This document shows, one piece after another, positions 35,650-43,908 of a stretch of 64,000 bases of DNA; within the stretch, counting starts at the first letter, position 1, and each line of letters begins with the position of its first letter. The notes beneath the pieces are model-generated. The model was not told the origin of the DNA. It saw only the letters and a program-made list of their open reading frames with translations, and did not search any database. The stretch comes from an uncultured Bacteroidales bacterium (lineage in GTDB: Bacteria > Bacteroidota > Bacteroidia > Bacteroidales > Paludibacteraceae), in NCBI GenBank assembly GCA_902799705.1, contig CADCBP010000016.1:1-64000 (forward strand), written 5' to 3'. Made by a program: the position numbers and the translations under genes.

Positions 35650-36469
35650 TTATTTGGTTGTTTAATACGTACGTGGGGCTTGGCGAAGTGCGTTCAAGAG
35701 CCTGCAGGAAGATATCTTTTCCTGGTTCTATCTCTATTTCATCGAGGTAGCTTTTGACGGTATCAAAGGCCACCTGCGGATCGTTGTTCTCGAGTGAGAG
35801 ATGGCATAGCCATACATTACGCAGGTCAGGATGCCAGTTTCTCTCGATGAGTTCTCCGCATACATCATTGGACTGGTGTCCGCGGGGAGATAAAATACGT
35901 TCTTTGAGGTAGGTCGGGTAAGGTCCGTTTAGGAGCATATGCTCGTCATGATTCGCCTCGATGACGAGGTGGTTGGCTGTACGGATATACGCTTCCATCT
36001 CTTCGTTCACCGATCCGCAATCGGTCATGAGTACGAAACGCTGGTCAAGATAGTCGATGCTGTAACCGAGACAGTCGGTGGAGTCATGTTCAATACCAAA
36101 GGTATTGATCTTCATTCCGAAGAGTTCCCACTCCACTCCTTTCTCAAAATAGCGACGGCTGGTTCGCAGTTTTTCGCGCACGCCGTAATTGCGGTCTATT
36201 CCCTCATGGATGAGGGCGGTAGTGTATATCGGCAAGTGAACGCGTTCGCCGAGTGTGCCGACCGCGCGGATATGATCAGCGTGATCGTGCGTGATAAGCA
36301 CACCCATGATATTTTGAAAATCGAGCCCCATTTCGCGCAGAGACTTTTGTATCTGGCGCGCAGAGATGCCCGCGTCAATGAGAATTCCCCGTTGACGCGT
36401 ACCGAGATAATAGCAGTTGCCGCTACTACCGCTGGCGAAGCATCTGAATATGAGTTCGTTTTCTTCCAT
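35639..36469 (-). CDS. MBL-fold hydrolase (YycJ/WalJ-like)
   Basis: A 276-residue metallo-beta-lactamase-fold protein. The metal site THDHADH uses His61, His63, Asp65 and His66, with further ligands in the TDCGSVNE and EANHDEHMLL blocks. The closest named relatives are YycJ/WalJ proteins, implicated in DNA or cell-wall metabolism in Firmicutes; the role in Bacteroidota is not established. The last residues (NNQIIQI) are encoded by the edge of the heptad array and have no counterpart expected in the family. Confidence 0.85.
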   Translation of the reverse strand: MEENELIFRCFASGSSGNCYYLGTRQRGILIDAGISARQIQKSLREMGLDFQNIMGVLITHDHADHIRAVGTLGERVHLPIYTTALIHEGIDRNYGVREKLRTSRRYFEKGVEWELFGMKINTFGIEHDSTDCLGYSIDYLDQRFVLMTDCGSVNEEMEAYIRTANHLVIEANHDEHMLLNGPYPTYLKERILSPRGHQSNDVCGELIERNWHPDLRNVWLCHLSLENNDPQVAFDTVKSYLDEIEIEPGKDIFLQALERTSPSPTYVLNNQIIQI

Positions 36470-36475
36470 AATGAC

Positions 36476-37855
36476 TTAACGGCGTGTGCTGCTGCCGCCG
36501 GTTGGGGCAGACGATGTACGGGTAGAGGTCGATCCGGACGAAGTCCTCGAAGAGGACGAACCGGTTGACGTACGCGTAGAGGCCGCCGGAGCTGCAGTAC
36601 GGGTATTATTCGTTGATTCACGTTTGATTGTTGTGGTACGTCCGTTCGCGTCGGTACTCTTGATGGTCGTACGCGTTGTTCCGGACTTGCTCACGCGGCT
36701 CTCTATTGTGGTCGAAGGTGCCGCTGTACGGGTCGAAGATGAACCGGAGGACGTACGGGTAGTTGCCGAACCTGAAGACGTGCGCGTAGAAGTCGCGGAA
36801 GACGAAGAGCTACGCGTAGTGGTCGATGACGATGCCGAAGGGGATGACGCAGGCGAAGACGTACGACCCGAAGTGGAAGAACTTGATGAACTGGAAGACG
36901 TACGGGGCGTTGCCGAACCGGTAGGAGTACGCGTGGTAGTTGAACCCGAAGAAGTACGCGTCGTTTCAGCCGCCGGCTTGGAGGCCTGACGTTCCGTTTC
37001 CTCACGGAGTTGGCCGGCATTGCGGACACTTACGTTCGAACCGCGAAGCGATTGCGTCACGCGCTGTTCGAACGCATCCTGAGGATGGCGTACTGCGAAA
37101 TCATTATGCGAGTTCGGTTGCGTCATCTGGGCATAGCCGCTATAGTACGGTTGCTTCGGATAATCGCATTGATGGCAGTAATGATGGTTGGTCATGTACG
37201 TACGCACATACGCCTGGTAGTGGTTCAAATAAATGGGTTTCGGCTTCTGGTAATAACTCGGCCAATATCCATAATAATACGGAGATGACCATGCGACATA
37301 AGCCGGACGGCCGAAAACACTCCATAACGGCGGACGTTTCACGAAGACCGGACGGACAATATAATTGGGCCCGTACAGCCAACGGTCACCGATCACCTCT
37401 ACATACAAGGCAGTCGGGCGATGCTCTGCCACAAGCGTTGCCACATCCTGATACATCGACTGCCCCAGACAGGCCTGGATGAGGAAGGTATGATATACCC
37501 CGCGGTGGGTCTCTATCACACGCAGATAGTCAATCCATCCGTCACGGTTGAGATCGAGGTTGTTGATCATATACCGGCTGGAGTTGATGATCTGCTCAAA
37601 CTCCGCTACGTTACTCGCCTCGGCGAAAGCCGCAGCTACGGCGTTAAGGTCGAGATAGAACGAGAGATCGGTATTGAAATTGGTTACCGTCACGGTGGTG
37701 ACCGTCGTGTGCTTCGGGGTTGGCGTAGTCACTGTGGTCGTATAGACCGTCTTCGGAGGCGCTACAGGTTCTACTGTAGGAGCTACCGTGAAGATACTTG
37801 TCCAGCAACTTGTCAGACACAACGCTGTGAAAGTTAATATTACTATTTTTTTCAT
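36476..37855 (-). CDS. Lipoprotein with long Ser/Thr/Arg-rich tail
   Basis: A 459-residue protein. Lipobox LTSC gives an anchored cysteine at residue 17. Residues about 60-250 form an ordered region with an aspartate-rich loop DLNRDGWIDYLRVIE and a Tyr/Pro/Trp-rich stretch. From about residue 275 the sequence is low complexity: repeats of TRTSSGS and close variants, rich in Ser, Thr and Arg, for nearly 180 residues. The tail could be a flexible stalk or O-glycosylation target, since Bacteroidota glycosylate Ser/Thr in D-S/T-A-like motifs; that is inference. No function is recognised. The start ATG at 37855 opens the signal peptide. Confidence 0.7.
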   Translation of the reverse strand: MKKIVILTFTALCLTSCWTSIFTVAPTVEPVAPPKTVYTTTVTTPTPKHTTVTTVTVTNFNTDLSFYLDLNAVAAAFAEASNVAEFEQIINSSRYMINNLDLNRDGWIDYLRVIETHRGVYHTFLIQACLGQSMYQDVATLVAEHRPTALYVEVIGDRWLYGPNYIVRPVFVKRPPLWSVFGRPAYVAWSSPYYYGYWPSYYQKPKPIYLNHYQAYVRTYMTNHHYCHQCDYPKQPYYSGYAQMTQPNSHNDFAVRHPQDAFEQRVTQSLRGSNVSVRNAGQLREETERQASKPAAETTRTSSGSTTTRTPTGSATPRTSSSSSSSSTSGRTSSPASSPSASSSTTTRSSSSSATSTRTSSGSATTRTSSGSSSTRTAAPSTTIESRVSKSGTTRTTIKSTDANGRTTTIKRESTNNTRTAAPAASTRTSTGSSSSRTSSGSTSTRTSSAPTGGSSTRR

Positions 37856-37860
37856 GCTTT

Positions 37861-37895
37861 TACACATTAAACATTACACATCATACATTACAGTG
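37861..37895. repeat. Heptad array at the end of infB
   Basis: Five units: TACACAT, TAAACAT, TACACAT, CATACAT, TACAGTG. The infB stop codon lies in the last units, and the array fills the gap to the next gene. Confidence 0.8.
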
Positions 37896-40575
37896 TTTTC
37901 GCTACTTCGATTTCATCGAAGGACTCGAGAATATCGCCTTCTTTGAGGTCATCGTAAGCTTTGAGACTCAGACCGCACTCGGTGTTGACACCGGCCTCCT
38001 TGATATCATCTTTGACATGTTTGAGGGAAGCCAGTTCGGCTGTCTTGATGACAATACCGTCACGGATGACACGTACTTTGTTGCCGCGTTTGATCTTTCC
38101 TTCACGCACGATACAACCGGCGATGGTTCCGACTTTGGAGATGTGGAAAGTCTGCAGTACTTCGAGGGTGGCCGTCACTTCCTCTTTCACCTCCGGCGCG
38201 AGAAGACCTTCCATTGCGGCCTTCACCTCGTTGATGGCGTCATAGATGATGGAGTAGATACGGATATCCACCTCCTCGGTCTCGGCCATCTTGCGCGCTG
38301 TGCCTGTAGGACGGACATTAAAGCCGACGATGATGGCATCGGACGCCGCTGCAAGCATCACGTCACTGTCGGAAATAGCTCCGACTGCGCCATGGATGAC
38401 ATTGACTTGGATATTCTCCGTGGAGAGTTTGATAAGCGAGTCTTTGATTGCCTCCACCGAACCGTCCACATCCGCTTTGACGATGATATTGAGTTCTTTG
38501 AAGTCTCCGATTGCCAGACGGCGACCGATTTCTTCAAGTCCCACGTGTTTCTTCGTGCGGATGGATTGCTCGCGTTGGAGTTGCTCGCGTTTGTTCGCGA
38601 TGTCGCGTGCCTCCTGCTCCGTCGGGATAACATTGAACTCATCGCCGGCCTGCGGTGCTCCGTTGAGACCGAGGATAGAACAGGGTTCTCCCGGATGAAC
38701 TTCGGTAATTTTCTGGCCACGCTCGTTGAACATGGCTTTGATACGTCCGTGGAATGTTCCCGCAAGAACAATATCCCCCATATGAAGCGTGCCGTCTTGT
38801 ACGAGAAGCGTAGCTACATAACCGCGGCCCTTGTCAAGCGAGGACTCGATGACGGATCCTTTCGCACGACGTTTGGGATTGGCCTTGAGATCCAGCATCT
38901 CGGCTTCCAGAAGTACTTTTTCAAGCAGTTCATAGACGCCGGTACCTTTCTTCGCGGAAATCTCCTGGCATTGGTATTTGCCGCCCCAATCCTCTACAAG
39001 GATATTCATATTCGATAACTGTTCGCGGATCTTGTCGGGGTTCGCACCGGGTTTATCGACCTTGTTGATGGCGAACACCATCGGTACTCCGGCAGCCTGC
39101 GCGTGGTTGATAGCCTCGATAGTTTGCGGCATGACCGCGTCATCGGCAGCGATGATGATGATCGCGATATCTGTCACTTTGGCACCACGTGCACGCATCG
39201 CCGTGAAGGCAGCGTGACCCGGGGTATCGAGGAACGTGATGTGTTGACCGTTCTTCAGCTTGACGTTATAGGCACCGATGTGCTGGGTGATACCACCAGC
39301 CTCACCGGCGATGACATTCGCATTACGGATGTGATCCAGAAGCGAAGTCTTACCATGATCGACGTGACCCATGACGGTGATGATCGGGCAACGGGGTTCC
39401 ATATCCTCCTCGTTGATCACTTCATCAGCGTTAATCTCTTCTACCACGTGCGCCGCCACGTACTCCGTCTGGAAACCGAACTCTTCGGCAACCAGGTTGA
39501 TGGTCTCGGCGTCGAGGCGCTGGTTGATGGAGACGAACAAACCGAGCGACATGCAGGTTCCGATAATCTTGTTCACCGGCACATTCATCATGACGGCAAG
39601 GTCATTGGCTGTCACGAACTCAGTGAGTTTCAGCACTTTGGATTGCTCCTGTGCTTCCATGATCTCGAGTTCATGTTTCTCGCGTTCCTGCTCGCGGCGC
39701 TCGCGCTTGTATTTAGAGGTGTTGGATTTGTTTTGCTTCTGCTGCAGACGGCTGAGCGTCTCTTTTAGAGCGCGTTCTACCTCTTCCTGTGTAGCCTCAC
39801 GAGGCTGGTTTTTCTTGTTCTTGCCGTTCTTGCCCGATTGGTTACGCTTGTCGTTCGGATCCACTTTGGCGGCGTTGTTCTTGATACGCTCGCGTTTCCG
39901 TTTCTCAGCCGCAGCCTGCTGCTGGGCCTGCTGCGCCTGCTGACGTTCTTCACGCTCCTTGCGTTTTTGTTCTCTGGTCTTCTTCGCCGGACGCGTCGAG
40001 GTGTCGATGGAGTCGAGGTCTATCTTTCCTAACACTTTTGGGGCATTCTTCAACTCAGGTTTGCCAAGGGTGAAGATCTCTTTCTTCTTCTCCGCGGGCT
40101 GCGCCGGTTGGACGGGTTGTGCAGGACCTGCTTTAGGTTCTGCTTTAGGTTCTGCTTTAGGTTCTACTTTCTTTTCCGCTTGCTCCTGCGCTGCTTTCTT
40201 GGCTGCCTCTTCGGCCGCTTTCTTGGCTGCTGCCGCTGCTTCCGCTGCTTTCTGTTCTGCCACGCGTGCCGCTTCCTTGCGGGCAGCTTCTGCGGCTTGA
40301 CGGGCTGCCTCCGCTTCCGCCTTGGCCCTGGCTTCCGCCTCCGCTGCTGCACGAGCCGCCTCTTCTTTGGCCGCGCGCTCCGCCGCCTGACGGTCTGCCT
40401 CAATCTTCACTGCCATGTCTTTGTTGAACTCCTTGGCAAGAAGCAGATACAGGTCGTCGTCGATACGTACATTCGGGTCAGACTCGATGGCATGACCGTT
40501 CTTCTCGCACCACGCGGTGAGAGTGGCCATTCCTATATTCAGTTCTTTACATGCTTTTATCAGTTTTATAGCCAT
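37888..40575 (-). CDS. infB: Translation initiation factor IF-2
   Basis: A GTPase of 895 residues that places initiator tRNA on the 30S subunit. Residues about 60-330 are a charged Ala/Lys/Glu/Pro-rich region with [13 protein letters not shown] repeats, poorly conserved as usual. The G domain begins near 398, with G1 GHVDHGKT at 403-410, then DTPGHAAF and NKVD. Domains II-IV follow ([37 protein letters not shown]). It is last of a rimP-nusA-infB series, the conserved bacterial order. Confidence 0.97.
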   Translation of the reverse strand: MAIKLIKACKELNIGMATLTAWCEKNGHAIESDPNVRIDDDLYLLLAKEFNKDMAVKIEADRQAAERAAKEEAARAAAEAEARAKAEAEAARQAAEAARKEAARVAEQKAAEAAAAAKKAAEEAAKKAAQEQAEKKVEPKAEPKAEPKAGPAQPVQPAQPAEKKKEIFTLGKPELKNAPKVLGKIDLDSIDTSTRPAKKTREQKRKEREERQQAQQAQQQAAAEKRKRERIKNNAAKVDPNDKRNQSGKNGKNKKNQPREATQEEVERALKETLSRLQQKQNKSNTSKYKRERREQEREKHELEIMEAQEQSKVLKLTEFVTANDLAVMMNVPVNKIIGTCMSLGLFVSINQRLDAETINLVAEEFGFQTEYVAAHVVEEINADEVINEEDMEPRCPIITVMGHVDHGKTSLLDHIRNANVIAGEAGGITQHIGAYNVKLKNGQHITFLDTPGHAAFTAMRARGAKVTDIAIIIIAADDAVMPQTIEAINHAQAAGVPMVFAINKVDKPGANPDKIREQLSNMNILVEDWGGKYQCQEISAKKGTGVYELLEKVLLEAEMLDLKANPKRRAKGSVIESSLDKGRGYVATLLVQDGTLHMGDIVLAGTFHGRIKAMFNERGQKITEVHPGEPCSILGLNGAPQAGDEFNVIPTEQEARDIANKREQLQREQSIRTKKHVGLEEIGRRLAIGDFKELNIIVKADVDGSVEAIKDSLIKLSTENIQVNVIHGAVGAISDSDVMLAAASDAIIVGFNVRPTGTARKMAETEEVDIRIYSIIYDAINEVKAAMEGLLAPEVKEEVTATLEVLQTFHISKVGTIAGCIVREGKIKRGNKVRVIRDGIVIKTAELASLKHVKDDIKEAGVNTECGLSLKAYDDLKEGDILESFDEIEVAKTL

Positions 40576-40652
40576 ATAGTATTCTCATTTTTCAGGGTTA
40601 ATACTGTGTTTTTTGCCCTTCCCCGGAGTGAAGGGTCAGGGGTAGGCCTCCC

Positions 40653-41912
40653 CTAATCGTTTTCAAACTCGGCGGCGAGGACACGGAGTACTTCGTCGAT
40701 AGTCTCCTCCTCGAGGTCTGTCTGCTCCAGCAATTTCTCTTTGCTGGTACCCAGCACGTCTTTTGCCGTGTCATAACCGACCGACTTGAGGGCGTCGATA
40801 ACCCACTGATCGATCTCGTCGTTGAACTCATCAAGATAGATATCATCCATGTCTGCCTCGTCCATCTCGCGATATACATCTATCTCATAACCGGTAAGCA
40901 TGGAGGCAAGCTTGATGTTAAAGCCGCCCTTGCCGATAGCGAGGCTCACCTCTTCGGGTTTCAGATATACCTTTGCACTCTTGTTCTCTTCGTCGATCTC
41001 CATCGAGGAAATCTTTGCCGGAGCCAACGCACGCTGGATATAGAGGTTGGTGTTCTGCGTGTAGTTGATGACGTCGATATTCTCGTTGCGCAACTCGCGA
41101 ACAATACCATGAATACGCGCTCCTTTCACGCCTACGCAAGCGCCTACCGGATCAATGCGGTCATCGAACGTCTCTACGGCCACTTTGGCTCGCTCACCCG
41201 GAATGCGGGCGATCTTCTTGATAGCGATCAGGCCTTCCTTCACCTCCGGCACCTCTTGTTCAAAGAGACGCTGCAGGAACAACGGACTCGTACGCGACAG
41301 GATGATCTTCGGGTTCTGGTTCTTGTTATCTACCTGGATAACTACGGCGCGCACCATCTCACCCTTGCGGTAGTAGTCCGTCGGAATCTGGTTCTGTTTG
41401 GGCAGGTACATCTCATTGCCCTCTTCATCAAGAAGCAGCATCTCTTTCTTCCATACCTGATAGAGTTCGCCGGTGACTACCTGACCGATCATGTCGGAAT
41501 ACTTGAGGTAGAGATTCTCCTTCTGTAACTCAAGGATCTTTGATGCGAGTGTTTGGCGAAGGTTAAGAATCATACGACGGCCGAAGGACTGCATCTCCAC
41601 TTTGTCGGTGAAATCCTCGCCGACTTCAATCTCCGGGTCGGTCTCACGCGCCTCGCTCAACGAGATCTGGGTCTCAGGATTAGCCACGTCGTCATCCTCC
41701 ATCACCAGACGGTTACGGTAGATTTCCAGGTCACCCTTGTCCGGATTGATAATCACGTCGTAGTTGGCATCTGTGCCGTACATCTTCGCAATCACGTTGC
41801 GGAAAGAATCCTCCAGCACATTGATGAAAGTCTGTTTGTCAATTCTCTTGAAGTCCTTGAACTCAGAGAAGATGTCAATCAAATTGATTGTTTCTTGGTT
41901 TTTTGTTGCCAT
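40653..41912 (-). CDS. nusA: Transcription elongation factor NusA
   Basis: A 419-residue RNA polymerase-binding factor that modulates pausing, termination and antitermination. The N-terminal polymerase-binding domain spans about 1-130, an S1 domain about 135-200 (GEMVRAVVIQVD), and two KH domains follow (GAKVAVETF, GVKGARIHGIVREL, IGKGGFNIKLAS). A short acidic C-terminal region remains; the long E. coli AR repeats are absent. It is 77 bp ahead of infB and 196 bp after rimP, with two heptad arrays in the latter gap. Confidence 0.96.
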   Translation of the reverse strand: MATKNQETINLIDIFSEFKDFKRIDKQTFINVLEDSFRNVIAKMYGTDANYDVIINPDKGDLEIYRNRLVMEDDDVANPETQISLSEARETDPEIEVGEDFTDKVEMQSFGRRMILNLRQTLASKILELQKENLYLKYSDMIGQVVTGELYQVWKKEMLLLDEEGNEMYLPKQNQIPTDYYRKGEMVRAVVIQVDNKNQNPKIILSRTSPLFLQRLFEQEVPEVKEGLIAIKKIARIPGERAKVAVETFDDRIDPVGACVGVKGARIHGIVRELRNENIDVINYTQNTNLYIQRALAPAKISSMEIDEENKSAKVYLKPEEVSLAIGKGGFNIKLASMLTGYEIDVYREMDEADMDDIYLDEFNDEIDQWVIDALKSVGYDTAKDVLGTSKEKLLEQTDLEEETIDEVLRVLAAEFEND

Positions 41913-42108
41913 TTTTGCTTATATTGTTTAGTTTTTTCGACTAAGGATTAAGAACCGCTTCGCTAAAAGAGTAAAGATTTGTTACTATCAGTCGAGTCAT
42001 TTTTGTCTTTTGTCCTTTGGTGTTTGTCCAATGCCCGTTCCTGCCGGATACTATCGACTAATGCATTTTGTCTTTTGTCCTTTGTCCTATAGCGTAGCGG
42101 TCTTTATT
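41913..42108. repeat. Spacer nusA-rimP with two heptad arrays
   Basis: Array one at 42001-42028: TTTTGTC, TTTTGTC, CTTTGGT, GTTTGTC. Array two at 42066-42086: TTTTGTC, TTTTGTC, CTTTGTC. Between them are CAGTCGAG and CTATCGACT segments that are partly complementary. No gene is visible, so the operon is interrupted by a repeat-filled spacer. Confidence 0.75.
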
Positions 42109-42591
42109 CTAAAATTTCAGGTCATATTTCACATATTTGGGTTCATCGTACCTCCAGGTATAGGTCGTGGTACGCAACTCTTTGCGTTTCTTTCCTTCTA
42201 CTGCCACGCGCTCCTGGACATCCACGCTAAACGTCTCATCATCTACGGAGACAAGCAAACCGCGCAGTTTCTTGCCGTCTATAAGCACTTCCACGTCGTG
42301 ACCTAAGTTCTTGAGGTACTGTGTCTTGGTCTTGAACGGATCCGTCAGACTCACACTTCCCACCTCGAGCGAGTAATCTACACTCTCCCTTGAGGGGAGA
42401 GCCGGAGAGGGGTTATCCAGTTTCTCAACCAAGTACCTGTTCAACTCCGCGCAGAAATCCACGTCCACTCCTGAGAGGCGGTCCACCTCCACAAGGATGT
42501 CATTACTCGGCGAAACGTTCAGCGTCACCAATTCGTATTCGGTACCCTTCAGGTACTCCGAAATCCAGTTTTGCAGTTGATTTTTATCCAT
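42109..42591 (-). CDS. rimP: Ribosome maturation factor RimP
   Basis: A 160-residue protein needed for 30S assembly, first in the rimP-nusA-infB series. The N-terminal domain carries LVTLNVSPSNDILVEVDR and the GVDVDFCAELNRYL block; the C-terminal Sm-like domain follows. Residues about 59-70 (NPSPALPSRES) are encoded by a CTCTCCC/GGGAGAG palindromic insert (42382-42412) between the domains' conserved blocks (VEKLDN ahead, DYSLEVGSVSL after). The insert is in frame, so the protein is probably functional. Confidence 0.92.
   Translation of the reverse strand: MDKNQLQNWISEYLKGTEYELVTLNVSPSNDILVEVDRLSGVDVDFCAELNRYLVEKLDNPSPALPSRESVDYSLEVGSVSLTDPFKTKTQYLKNLGHDVEVLIDGKKLRGLLVSVDDETFSVDVQERVAVEGKKRKELRTTTYTWRYDEPKYVKYDLKF
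42382..42412. repeat. Palindromic CTCTCCC insert in rimP
   Basis: Arms CTCTCCC and GGGAGAG around TTGAG, followed by CCGGAGAGGGG. Related G/C-rich palindromes occur in rlmN (53488-53521), before infB (about 40613-40645) and at 61468-61494. Confidence 0.65.
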
Positions 42592-42601
42592 AGTTTTACG
42601 C

Positions 42602-42633
42602 GAGCGAGGGAACCTTTTCGGGTCCCCTCGTTC
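42602..42633 (-). promoter_or_regulatory. Leader hairpin of the rimP operon
   Basis: On the minus strand GAACGAGGGGACC, a loop of about six bases, then GGTTCCCTCGCTC form a long near-perfect stem that ends 10 bp before the rimP start codon. There is no T run, so it is not a terminator. It could hide or expose the start region. Confidence 0.55.
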
Positions 42634-42643
42634 ATTTCACGCT

Positions 42644-42676
42644 GCAAAAGTACTGCTTTTTTTTGAATTATGCAAA
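42644..42676 (-). promoter_or_regulatory. rimP operon promoter
   Basis: TTTG (42676-42673), a 20-nt spacer and TACTTTTGC (42652-42644), followed by the leader hairpin. Confidence 0.75.
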
Positions 42677-42813
42677 TATTTTCGCACTTTTTTATAAAAA
42701 AAGTTGCACGTTTGCATTTTTTATAGTATTTATGCCGCCAAATTTGAACACCATTCCGGTGGTCATGCTCCTCGTCAAATTTGTAATGGGCGTATAAAAA
42801 CCTGAATGCTGAT

Positions 42814-43500
42814 TTAATTCTTATTTGCCAGTTCAAGCACACGTTTGCGGGCGGCTTTCTGTAACTTAATACAGAAAAAGATAAGCACGAAGAAACTAAG
42901 TCCACCCGCCAGCGGATCTACTGAACCACTCATCGCCAACGAATCATACACGCCATGCGCCAACACGGGCAGTAGAAGCATCTTCACCGCAGTCGATGGA
43001 GTACGGGACACAAAGTGATAAATGGAGTAATAGTACCCCATGATGATGGCAAATGCATAATGCCCCGGAACGGCGAGCAAAGCGCGCATCGCGGCCACTG
43101 TCAGCCAACCTTCGCCGCTCTGCAATACATAAGCCACGTTTTCAATCGCTGCAAATCCCAAACCGACGCACACGGCATAAACAATACCGTCAAAACGTTC
43201 ATCAAAATGCGGATTGCGGCGAAGCACCAGCCACAAGGCTAACAGCTTTGCTGTTTCTTCCGGAATGGCAGCCACGCAGAAGGCCTGAATGGTCGTTCCG
43301 AAAAGCGTAACAGGACCCCCGCCCGCAAAAAGCAAATGGGAGATGAAATTCTCAAAAAAAGCCACAGGAACACACAGACAGACTCCCGCTATAAATGCCC
43401 GGAAAAGCCACGAAAAAGGTTCGGGAACCGGGTCACGGAAATAAATGTAGCTCCCCAATACAAATACCGGCAGCAATGCCGCAACATACATCCATATCAT
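42814..43500 (-). CDS. PrsW family intramembrane protease
   Basis: A 228-residue membrane protein with about seven hydrophobic segments. The catalytic glutamate motif PEETAK is present, followed by the family FDGIVYAVCVGLGFAAIEN and the histidine block LLLPVLAHGVYDSL. Relatives in Bacillus cleave anti-sigma factors in the membrane; the target here is unknown. The ATG at 43500 is chosen since the longer frame runs through the promoter. It is a single gene with its own promoter. Confidence 0.85.
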   Translation of the reverse strand: MIWMYVAALLPVFVLGSYIYFRDPVPEPFSWLFRAFIAGVCLCVPVAFFENFISHLLFAGGGPVTLFGTTIQAFCVAAIPEETAKLLALWLVLRRNPHFDERFDGIVYAVCVGLGFAAIENVAYVLQSGEGWLTVAAMRALLAVPGHYAFAIIMGYYYSIYHFVSRTPSTAVKMLLLPVLAHGVYDSLAMSGSVDPLAGGLSFFVLIFFCIKLQKAARKRVLELANKN

Positions 43501-43524
43501 ACACAATATTTTTCGATTCCGGCC

Positions 43525-43557
43525 GCAAAGGTACACATAATTTTCGATTTGTGCAAA
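43525..43557 (-). promoter_or_regulatory. prsW promoter
   Basis: TTTG (43557-43554), a 20-nt spacer and TACCTTTGC (43533-43525) on the minus strand. Confidence 0.75.
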
Positions 43558-43616
43558 TATACGCGACTTTTTCACCAAAGAATCGCCTTCTTTGTCGTCA
43601 GGCATTCACCTCTCCG

Positions 43617-43726
43617 CCACCACTCTTCCACTACTCAGCCACTACTCTTCCACTACTACGCCACTACTTTTCCACTAAGGCGCAAAGGGTGCTCAATGGG
43701 TGCTGAAAGGGTGCTCAAAGGCTCCT
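43617..43726. repeat. Ten-unit 11-bp tandem array
   Basis: 110 bp in exact 11-bp register with two unit types. Units 1-5 follow CCACTACT plus three variable bases (for example CCACTACTCAG, CCACTACTCTT, CCACTACTACG), unit 6 is the transition CCACTAAGGCG, and units 7-10 follow CAAAGGGTGCT. The phase does not change at the switch. The array lies between divergent promoters. Confidence 0.92.
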
Positions 43727-43846
43727 CCGCCCCAAATCGCCCAACCCTCACTCCATTATACTTCCAAAATCTATTCCTTTACGGCTTTTTTTACCGCGTC
43801 TGAACAACGTAATGAAAAGCAAAAAATCGTAAAAAATACGTGCGCG

Positions 43847-43879
43847 CTTGTGTATGTCAAAAAAAAGTTGTACCTTTGC
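43847..43879 (+). promoter_or_regulatory. mfd promoter
   Basis: CTTG at 43847-43850, a 20-nt spacer and TACCTTTGC at 43871-43879; leader about 24 nt to the GTG at 43909. Confidence 0.75.
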
Positions 43880-43908
43880 AGCCGATTTTAAAGTGCCTTA
43901 CTGCGCGC

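Larger units (their letters stand above)
43501..43908. other. Divergent spacer between prsW and mfd
   Basis: No gene. It holds the prsW promoter, a ten-unit 11-bp array (43617-43726), about 100 bp of plain sequence and the mfd promoter (43847-43879). Confidence 0.7.

Noticed and set aside
42733-42790. Possible structured RNA between rimP and prsW
   Set aside because: CAAATTTGA/TCAAATTTG and ACCATTCCGGTGGT could pair, but there is no second copy or promoter to support a separate RNA.
43617-43726. CRISPR array
   Set aside because: Units are 11 bp, directly adjacent and without spacers; no cas gene is in the window.
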